From Flagellimonas aurea (lineage in GTDB: Bacteria; Bacteroidota; Bacteroidia; Flavobacteriales; Flavobacteriaceae): DNA of 64,000 nucleotides. The position numbers and the translations under genes were made by a program. The first letter of the stretch is position 1, and each line of letters begins with the position of its first letter. The notes beneath the pieces are model-generated. The model was given only the letters and a program-made list of their open reading frames with translations. It was not told where the DNA came from and made no database searches. The DNA lies in the NCBI RefSeq assembly GCF_017313785.1, contig NZ_JAFLNL010000003.1, positions 248,001-312,000 on the forward strand. Reading direction: 5' to 3'. Of the stretch, positions 55,852-62,136 are shown one piece after another.

Positions 55852-56580
55852 ATGAATCATATCATCGAGAAAACAATCGGACAAATGGTAGCACAAGACT
55901 ATCGTACTGCCCAAGTCTTTAAAAATCATAAAATTGATTTTTGTTGTAAAGGCAATCGCACGCTTCAGGAAGTTGCCGATAAAAAGGGTCTGGATTTGGA
56001 AACCCTGACCCAAGAACTTGATTCGGTGCAAAATCAAGACCAGTGTGACCAACCCAATTTCAAATCGTGGCCATTAGATCTATTAATTGATTATATCGAA
56101 AAGAAGCACCATCGATATGTAGAGCAACAAATTCCGATTCTAAAACAGTACCTGAACAAACTTTGCAGGGTTCATGGAGAGCGGCATCCTGAATTACTTG
56201 ATATTTTGGAACATTTTAATGCTTCTGCGGGAGAATTGTCAATGCACATGAAAAAGGAAGAATTGGTCCTATTCCCTTGGATTCGTAAAATGTCAAGTGA
56301 AACTTTAAACGATTCAACGGTTGAGCCTCCCCATTTTGGAACCGTAAAGAATCCTATAAAAATGATGTTGGACGAACATGACAATGAAGGAGAGCGATTT
56401 AGAAAAATCGCCCAATTGAGCAATGACTACACACCACCCTCCGATGCCTGCAATACCTATAGAGTAACCTTTTCGCTACTTCAGGAATTTGAAGATGACC
56501 TCCATCGACATATTCATTTGGAAAACAATATCCTTTTCCCGAAGTCGGAAATATTGGAAACCAAAGTGTTAACCAACTGA
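55852..56580 (+). CDS. ric: Iron-sulfur cluster repair di-iron protein (RIC/ScdA/YtfE)
   Basis: The 242 residues contain the N-terminal DUF542 domain with the CC pair (Cys31, Cys32 in IDFCCKGNRTL) and a hemerythrin-like di-iron domain with KKHHRYVEQQIP, VHGERHPEL, MHMKKEELVLFP and HIHLENNILFP. It repairs clusters after nitrosative or oxidative damage. In this island it would defend the cell against NO formed during denitrification. Confidence 0.93.
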   Translation: MNHIIEKTIGQMVAQDYRTAQVFKNHKIDFCCKGNRTLQEVADKKGLDLETLTQELDSVQNQDQCDQPNFKSWPLDLLIDYIEKKHHRYVEQQIPILKQYLNKLCRVHGERHPELLDILEHFNASAGELSMHMKKEELVLFPWIRKMSSETLNDSTVEPPHFGTVKNPIKMMLDEHDNEGERFRKIAQLSNDYTPPSDACNTYRVTFSLLQEFEDDLHRHIHLENNILFPKSEILETKVLTN

Positions 56581-56657
56581 TTTTAATAAAGCAGGATGAC
56601 CATTGGGTTATTTAATGCCCTTTAAAAAGTAAATAGAAAGCTATATAAACTAGAATC

Positions 56658-57005
56658 ATGGAAAATTCAACAACAATTTCAATGAGACATTCGAGGTCTG
56701 AACATAAAGCAAAAGGATGGAATAAGATATACAAGCTGGCATTCCGTGAATTTAAAAATAAGCAACTTGGTTATTCTACCATTGCCATTATCGCACAAAG
56801 TTGCCTTGGTTCTGCAGCAGCCATGTTTTTGTTGATGGGAGCCCTAGATATGATCTTGAAAATGGCACTTCTCTTTTTCATCACCATTATTTGCATGGCC
56901 TTTAACGGAGCAGTATTGGCTCAATTAAAACCGTTGTATACATTCAATCTTTTGATATTAAGTGTTATTTTCAGTTCGTTGGTCATTATTGCCCACATTA
57001 TATAA
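56658..57005 (+). CDS. Small membrane protein of unknown function in the NO-defence block
   Basis: The 115 residues begin with a basic, soluble stretch (about 40 residues) and then have three or so hydrophobic segments (42-62, 66-85, 93-115). No family is recognised. It lies between ric and the truncated hemoglobin and is probably co-expressed. Confidence 0.6.
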   Translation: MENSTTISMRHSRSEHKAKGWNKIYKLAFREFKNKQLGYSTIAIIAQSCLGSAAAMFLLMGALDMILKMALLFFITIICMAFNGAVLAQLKPLYTFNLLILSVIFSSLVIIAHII

Positions 57006-57026
57006 TAGCAAAAACTTAAAAAAATT

Positions 57027-57404
57027 GTGCAAAAAAAAGAAATCTTAAGCCTGGAAGAGATAAAACAGTTGGTCGACCAATTCTATGAAAAGGTTAGAAA
57101 GGATCCATTATTGGCCGATATATTCAATAGGGTCATAAAAGCTAATTGGCCTGCTCATTTGGAAAAGATGTATCGTTTTTGGCAAACGGTACTTTTGAAA
57201 GAACACACCTATCAAGGTAGTCCTTTTGCTCCCCATGCAAAGCTTCCTGTGAATGCCAAACACTTTGATAGATGGAAACATTTGTTCTTTGAAACTGTTG
57301 ACGAAAACTTCTCAGGAAACAAAGCGGAAGAAGCTAAGTTCAGAGCCACAAAAATGGCAGAAATGTTCCAATTAAAAATTGATTTTATACAGCAAAGAGA
57401 ATGA
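57027..57404 (+). CDS. Group III truncated hemoglobin
   Basis: The start is GTG 57027 (MQKKEILSLEE). The 125 residues show the TrHb3 pattern: FYEKVRKDPLLADIFN, HLEKMYRFWQTVLL and the proximal-histidine region PVNAKHFDRWKHLF. It binds O2 or NO at a haem and may oxidise NO or sense it. It ends the cargo of the island. Confidence 0.88.
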   Translation: MQKKEILSLEEIKQLVDQFYEKVRKDPLLADIFNRVIKANWPAHLEKMYRFWQTVLLKEHTYQGSPFAPHAKLPVNAKHFDRWKHLFFETVDENFSGNKAEEAKFRATKMAEMFQLKIDFIQQRE

Positions 57405-58058
57405 AACTTGAAATTCAACCATAAGCGAACGTAACGAAGTGGAGTGCTGCAAGCCCCAAATCTTACAAAAACTAATACTACTGAGCGAGGCAAATTTTGA
57501 CCAACACGTGTTCTTATTGGTCATTTTTTTGTGAAAAATACCTTGATTTTACTGGGATGAATCCCCTTTTTTAGTGAAAAAACCAATTACCGCTATAGTC
57601 AATACAATGATATATCAAGAATTGAAGACACTTTGGTTCAAAGGGCCAAAATTCAATTTTTAAGCTAAAAATGAACTAAACATGAAGAACTGATATTTTG
57701 CCAAACCCCTTATTATATAGGCCTTTCCGAAGGAAAATAAATCAATAGCGCTGCGCCAGCACGCTATCCTCTTGCTACTCATTTTTTCTTTGCAGGGCAA
57801 AGAAAACCTGAATAGCTATAGTTAAGGAGTTGTTCGAATAATGTCTGAAGATATAGTAAATAGGTCATTGCACCCTATTCCAATTTTACTTCACGCTTAT
57901 CTTCCCGAACACTATAAAATTGAAACAGGAACCAGGTGCAAAAGTTGCGGGTAAGGATTTGGAACTCAAAAATTGATAGTTCTTGTTTAAAGTGATTTAA
58001 AACATTTGAAATTGTTATCTTTAAATCGAAAGTTGAATCATCGAGAATTACAGCTAAA
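57405..58058. other. Right end of the island, non-coding
   Basis: About 650 bases without a convincing gene. It contains a terminator at 57497-57530, a dyad ATAGCG/CGCTAT at 57745-57767, and a perfect 10-bp hairpin TTTTCTTTGC/GCAAAGAAAA at 57784-57806. A short frame at 57875-58081 on the minus strand is unlikely to be real. The last hairpins may belong to the recombination or processing region of the island end. Confidence 0.5.
57497..57530 (+). terminator. Terminator after the truncated hemoglobin gene
   Basis: TGACCAA...TTGGTCA with a T run, about 95 bases after the stop. Confidence 0.75.
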
Positions 58059-59723
58059 TTAAAAGACAGTAATTCGGTCAACAGTTATTGTAAGGTCTAA
58101 AAATCCTTTAAATATGGGGCATGCGGTAACAGGTTTGAATCCTGCCGCGGTCACTAAACGGGATTTTTCACAAATCGAGTGGAAATTCCCGTTTTTTATT
58201 ACCTTCAAATTACCTGAAAACGAACTGATTACGCCAAAAATTTCATTGACCCGAAAAGTTTGAACTGCTTTGTTTTTGAAGTCATACTCAATCCCGTCGG
58301 GGAACACCATATATTGTATGGCCCTTTTTGTTTCCAAATCCCCTAACTTCCATAAATACGGTAAGTTACAAGCGTAATCGAGTGCCATTATTACTGATTT
58401 TTTGAGGTTTGAACTATTTATCCCGCCATTCTCCAATTTCATCTCCAATTCCCTTTGTTTAGCTTTTAGTTCAGGCATAAAAAGATCATATTGGGACTTT
58501 GTGATTTCGTTCAGCAAAACGAATCTTCTTTCCAATGTATTTATCTGCTCTCCGATTTGAGCAAGTTCTTTGGTCAATCGTTTTTGGTCGTTAAGTGCTT
58601 CTTGATTGTTGGCCAACAAGGTATCGTGTATGATATCGGTCAAAGGTTCGATATACTTTTTATCGGCTATGGTATACCTGTTCAAAACATTGATAAACTC
58701 TTCATGGAGCTTTTTTGCACTTCTGCTTTCCCTGCTTCCCTTACGTCTGTTCTTGTAATAATATAGCCCCTTTTTCTTCACAATAAACCCAGTATAAGGT
58801 GTCCCACAAACCGAAGATCTGACAAACTGTTTTAATGGCAGATTTTCATCGTCGTACGAATATTTCTTGGGTGTATCTCCCTCGTGAAGTAAATTATGGA
58901 TCTTTAAAAAGATTTCTTTCGATATCAGGGCCTCGTGTTTTCCCTGAATCACTTCTCCAGGAATTAGGCTATTGACAATAAGTCCACAATAGAATGGATT
59001 TCTAAAAAGATCGGTCAATTTTTTTGCATGTATGTCCAGGCCCTTTTCTTTGAGCCGTTTTGCAATCTCGACATGGGACATATTGGCATTGGCCTTCCAT
59101 AAAAAAGCTTGCTTCAACAATTTTCCTTCTTCGGTAATTACGAAATTCGGGACCTTTCCTTTCCCAGGATTTGTATTGGTATATCCAAATGGGTAGGCTC
59201 CCGTCCAATGCCCCCTTCGCAGCTTCTCCCGCATTCCCGTAATGGATTTGTCCCTACGGACCTGATTGTCAAAGTGGGAGAACATATGGTATAGGTTTTC
59301 TTGAAAGGTCCCAGCACTCGTGGTTACATCGATTTCCTGGGTGGCCGAAATAACGGCCACTCCCTGCTTTTTTAACTGCTCGCTGATATAGGCACCGTTC
59401 GCGCCCGTACGTGAAAACCTATCGTAGGAATAGACAATGATATAGCCAATGTTCTTTCTCCTTTTGACATATTTCAACATCCTTTGAAATTCCCTACGTT
59501 CATCGCTCTTTGCAGATTCATAGGTTCCCCCGAAATATTCCAGAACTTCCAATTCCTTTCGAAGTGCATACTCCTGGCAATATTTAAGTTGTGTGCTGAG
59601 ACTGGCATTTTTGTCAAATTGCTCTTTACTGGAAACACGGGTGTAGATAACGGCCGTATTATTTTTCCCTATAATCCTTCCCTTTTCCCTTTTGGCAAAT
59701 TGACTGAATACCTCTAAGTTCAT
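58059..59723 (-). CDS. Large serine recombinase, C-terminus altered by island insertion
   Basis: The start is set at ATG 59723 (MNLEVFSQ), preceded by AAGGGA and coupled to the small gene upstream. A resolvase domain (VIYTRVSSKEQ, nucleophile probably Ser31; YSYDRFSR) is followed by the recombinase domain and a ribbon region in which SVCGTPYTG keeps one cysteine only; the other expected zinc ligands are Ser, Asn or Glu. A coiled coil follows. The last 31 or so codons run through a terminator-like region, the att repeat and island DNA. The original end was probably inside the tRNA. Confidence 0.85.
   Translation of the reverse strand: MNLEVFSQFAKREKGRIIGKNNTAVIYTRVSSKEQFDKNASLSTQLKYCQEYALRKELEVLEYFGGTYESAKSDERREFQRMLKYVKRRKNIGYIIVYSYDRFSRTGANGAYISEQLKKQGVAVISATQEIDVTTSAGTFQENLYHMFSHFDNQVRRDKSITGMREKLRRGHWTGAYPFGYTNTNPGKGKVPNFVITEEGKLLKQAFLWKANANMSHVEIAKRLKEKGLDIHAKKLTDLFRNPFYCGLIVNSLIPGEVIQGKHEALISKEIFLKIHNLLHEGDTPKKYSYDDENLPLKQFVRSSVCGTPYTGFIVKKKGLYYYKNRRKGSRESRSAKKLHEEFINVLNRYTIADKKYIEPLTDIIHDTLLANNQEALNDQKRLTKELAQIGEQINTLERRFVLLNEITKSQYDLFMPELKAKQRELEMKLENGGINSSNLKKSVIMALDYACNLPYLWKLGDLETKRAIQYMVFPDGIEYDFKNKAVQTFRVNEIFGVISSFSGNLKVIKNGNFHSICEKSRLVTAAGFKPVTACPIFKGFLDLTITVDRITVF
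58130..58156 (+). repeat. Right attachment repeat (attR)
   Basis: Perfect 27-base copy of 44378-44404. It lies inside the 3' end of the serine recombinase frame, in the same orientation as the tRNA. Confidence 0.88.
58157..58199 (+). terminator. Probable original terminator of tRNA-Arg
   Basis: AAACGGGA...TTCCCGTTT with a T run follows directly after the right att copy. Before the island arrived this would have stood just after the tRNA gene. It is now inside the recombinase frame on the opposite strand. Confidence 0.55.
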
Positions 59724-59899
59724 ATGTTCCCTTTTTGGACATGGCGGCAAACTATGTTGGCGAGTTCCCTGAGTTGCTCCAAGATTTTTTCCGCTTCTTT
59801 CTCCGAATAATCCTCAAACCCTTTAAATGTCTTGAGCCATGTGCTGTTGAATGTTCTGTTTTTCTGCCTTTGTTCAATGATTGTGTTGGACATTTCCAT
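59720..59899 (-). CDS. Small protein ahead of the recombinase (59 aa)
   Basis: ATG at 59899 (a second in-frame ATG at 59893) opens a 59-residue frame, MEMSNTIIEQRQKNRTFN, with a helical charged middle (SEKEAEKILEQLRELANIV). Its stop overlaps the recombinase start by 4 bases, the mark of coupled translation. It has no known family; it may assist the recombinase. Confidence 0.6.
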   Translation of the reverse strand: MEMSNTIIEQRQKNRTFNSTWLKTFKGFEDYSEKEAEKILEQLRELANIVCRHVQKGNI

Positions 59900-59906
59900 T
59901 AAATAG

Positions 59907-59939
59907 CGGTAGCTCCTTTATCTTGTATGGTCACTACCG
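59907..59939. promoter_or_regulatory. Dyad upstream of the recombinase operon
   Basis: CGGTAG and CTACCG are inverted copies 21 bases apart, immediately before the small gene at 59899. They could be an operator. Confidence 0.3.
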
Positions 59940-60029
59940 TATTTGTATAAGCAGGCTTTAATTTACCTTTTTAAACTATTTAAATCCAGTATCGGATGAC
60001 AATTTTATCCATTGAATATTAATGGTTGG

Positions 60030-60320
60030 TTAACTTCTTTTTGTTTTTGCCAGAGGGGAGACTTTTTTTCTGAATATCCTGTTTACACAAACAATCTTAC
60101 CATTGCTTTGTTTGATTTCCAGGTTCTGAAAATCATGTTGTTTCAACATATCGATGATACGCTCCCCTGTGTCCAATCGTTCCAGACCTTCAATGGCATC
60201 GACCTCCCCGTTCTTGATGATCACTTTGATGGACAGGAACCTTTTACTGCGTATCATCTCCAATACCTGGATCTCGGAGGGGGTCATTCCTGAAGGTTTT
60301 TGCTTATTGTTATTTTCCAT
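60030..60320 (-). CDS. Small protein of the mobilization region (96 aa)
   Basis: The 96 residues start with a helical segment (TPSEIQVLEMIRS), have a beta-rich middle (FLSIKVIIKNGEVDAIEGLE and LEIKQSNGKIVCVNRI) and a basic tail. Similar short proteins occur near serine recombinases in Bacteroidota elements; the function is not known. It follows the relaxase by 11 bases. Confidence 0.55.
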   Translation of the reverse strand: MENNNKQKPSGMTPSEIQVLEMIRSKRFLSIKVIIKNGEVDAIEGLERLDTGERIIDMLKQHDFQNLEIKQSNGKIVCVNRIFRKKVSPLAKTKRS

Positions 60321-60331
60321 AAGTTCAAGTT

Positions 60332-61381
60332 CTAGAGGCCCAGCCCTTTCCTTTTCTTCTTTCTTTTGGACTTCTTCTTATTAATATCATCTTTGAGTTC
60401 CAGTTTGAAAGGATTCCACTCCGCTTCATCCAATAGAGGCTCGACTACTCCATTTCCCTTAATTTCTCCCACATAACTTTTTGATTGTTGAGCAGAATTT
60501 TCAGTGCCTTTTGCAGTCCTATTATTTCTTGGTTCAACCTTGACTGTTCCATTATGGTTTCCTTCGCCAATTTTATCAGTTCCTCGTTCCTTTCCATTAG
60601 TTGAGAGTATAACTGAACGGTCTCTTGTTTGCTCATAATCGATTTGTTTTACGATACTGTTCCATGAAAAATTTTTACCAAGGGTACTGCCTTTATATAC
60701 TATGCCTTGATAGTTGAACGATATGCCCGAGACCCTTCCTGTGGTTTTGCTAATGTTGAATCTTGGCGATATACTTAGCTCTTGCAGTAATTTGACAAAT
60801 TCAGTTGTATCCGTTGCCCTTGAGATTGCCAAACCAATCCGCTCCTGTAAGATAAGTTTGATAGGTAAACCGCCTGTTCTCAGGGTTTTCTCTATTTCCT
60901 TATGGTCAAGTGATTTTTTTGCACAGGCTTTTATTGAAATTTGGGTCAGTCCATAATTCCTTTCCAGATCATTGAGCACTTTCCGGCTTCTTCTTTTAAT
61001 GTTACTATCATTTGTTATCCTGCCCGAATACCTTACCCTGTTGGCCACTATATGGATATGTTCGTGTTCCGTGTCGGTATGGCGGTACATGATGAACTGG
61101 TTGTTATCGAAACCCATTTTCATCAGATAGTCGCATCCCAATGAAGCAAATTCTTTATCGTCCAATTGGTCAGAGTACGGCAGGTTCAAGGAAACATGGA
61201 ATACCGCATTCCCAAGTCCCGGACGCAATTGCCTGATCAAATTGAATTCCTGTGTCATGTTTACCGCTGTGGAATTCTCTATATTGGAATCGATGACATA
61301 TCCTACTCCTTCGTTTACCTTTTTTTCATTGTAGACCAGAACACCATAGAAATCTTTCCCTATTGTTATCTTACCTATCAT
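60332..61381 (-). CDS. Relaxase / mobilization nuclease (MobB type)
   Basis: The 349 residues carry the relaxase motif with three histidines in TEHEHIHIVANRVR (His106, His108, His110), which bind the metal, and a possible catalytic Tyr early in the protein. It nicks DNA at oriT and leads the strand in transfer. The last 100 residues are low in complexity, and another frame is open across them. Its start overlaps mobC by 11 bases. Confidence 0.88.
   Translation of the reverse strand: MIGKITIGKDFYGVLVYNEKKVNEGVGYVIDSNIENSTAVNMTQEFNLIRQLRPGLGNAVFHVSLNLPYSDQLDDKEFASLGCDYLMKMGFDNNQFIMYRHTDTEHEHIHIVANRVRYSGRITNDSNIKRRSRKVLNDLERNYGLTQISIKACAKKSLDHKEIEKTLRTGGLPIKLILQERIGLAISRATDTTEFVKLLQELSISPRFNISKTTGRVSGISFNYQGIVYKGSTLGKNFSWNSIVKQIDYEQTRDRSVILSTNGKERGTDKIGEGNHNGTVKVEPRNNRTAKGTENSAQQSKSYVGEIKGNGVVEPLLDEAEWNPFKLELKDDINKKKSKRKKKRKGLGL
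60445..60636 (-). CDS. Possible overprinted coiled-coil protein inside the relaxase gene
   Basis: A 63-codon frame from ATG 60636 reads MSKQETVQLYSQLMERNEEL and goes on as a regular coiled coil (IMEQSRLNQEIIGLQKALKIL). This looks more protein-like than the relaxase frame across the same bases, which is low in complexity. There is no clear ribosome site. It may be a real overlapping gene or a chance frame. Confidence 0.35.
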   Translation of the reverse strand: MSKQETVQLYSQLMERNEELIKLAKETIMEQSRLNQEIIGLQKALKILLNNQKVMWEKLREME

Positions 61382-61718
61382 TGTTCGAGATATTTGATTT
61401 GAGCTGTTTCAATAGCATTTTCACCTCCTCCAATTGTATATGAATGCTGAAAGGGTCACGGATACCTGAGTTCGAGGTCCTGGCGAGTTGGTTCAGGTTG
61501 TTTCCCATCCTGCTCAGCTCGACAAAAAGTTTGCGGTCCAACGGATCTACCTTTTTCTTTGGCAGGGATTTTCCTGTACATTTTCTTCGGATATATTCGG
61601 CTGTGGACAATCCAATTGTCTTCGCATTGTTGGTAATGATCAAGTATTCGCTTTGTGTAACTCTAAAGGCGATGACAATCGTTCTTTGTTTTGATATGTC
61701 CATTTTAGGTCTTGCCAT
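61371..61718 (-). CDS. MobC-like relaxosome protein
   Basis: The 115 residues have a ribbon-helix-helix start (RTIVIAFRVTQSEYLIITNNA) and the MobC segment ELSRMGNNLNQLART. It binds near oriT and helps the relaxase. It is the first gene of the mobilization operon, with the likely oriT just upstream. Confidence 0.87.
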   Translation of the reverse strand: MARPKMDISKQRTIVIAFRVTQSEYLIITNNAKTIGLSTAEYIRRKCTGKSLPKKKVDPLDRKLFVELSRMGNNLNQLARTSNSGIRDPFSIHIQLEEVKMLLKQLKSNISNNDR

Positions 61719-62136
61719 TTTCCATGAATTTGGTATTGTTCAAAAGGTCACTTGTAAACGAAGTGCGCAGTTTTTGTTTACAAAAACACAACTTGCTTCG
61801 TGACCTCCGATTAACTATATGGCAAACCTAAAGTCTATGGGTTGCTTGCAAGGGCTTTGCCGTACATGGTATTTTGTACGGTAAAATAGAAGGGCTTATA
61901 TATTAGAAACCGTACATCTTTGGATTAGCATGTTTCATGAACTCACATAATAGGCTGTTAAAAAGAGGCTTAGCCTTTTGAAAGAAGACGCTATGAAATT
62001 GAAATTAGGATTGTTGTTTTTATGAATTACCAAGTTTGTAGGTTTTGACAAGTAAGAAGAGTGGGGACTTGTATTTTTTACATATTTTTAATATTCTGTT
62101 TTCAGAAACAAGTAATCATGATTGAATTATTTTTTT
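61719..62136. other. Non-coding region with oriT candidate and CCGTACA repeats
   Basis: About 420 bases between mobC and the SIS-HAD gene, read outward in both directions. It holds the oriT candidate (61746-61805), CCGTACA/TGTACGG (61860-61881) with a third copy near 61910, and no supported gene. Confidence 0.5.
61746..61805. other. Candidate oriT with nested inverted repeats
   Basis: GGTCAC...GTGACC (outer), ACGAAG...CTTCGT (middle) and TTTTTGT-TT-ACAAAAA (inner) nest within 60 bases, 28 bases upstream of mobC. This is the usual place and form of an oriT for such operons. The nick site cannot be set by eye. Confidence 0.55.

Larger units (their letters stand above)
44378..58156. mobile_element. 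Genomic island with nitrous oxide reductase and NO-defence genes
   Basis: The island lies between two perfect 27-base direct repeats, the first forming the 3' end of tRNA-Arg. A tyrosine integrase stands next to the tRNA end. The cargo covers N2O respiration (cytochrome c, fasciclin protein, nosZ, nosL, nosD, nosF, nosY and accessory membrane proteins) and nitrosative stress (two Rrf2 regulators, RIC, truncated hemoglobin). There are no conjugation genes inside, so transfer would depend on other elements or a helper. Confidence 0.85.

Noticed and set aside
57875..58081. 68-codon minus-strand frame at the island end
   Set aside because: No family likeness, no ribosome site, and it lies in AT-rich DNA overlapping the new tail of the recombinase.
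58081..58160. A second tRNA gene at the right att copy
   Set aside because: Only the 3' 24 bases of the tRNA plus 3 bases are present; there is no acceptor 5' strand, D arm or anticodon arm.
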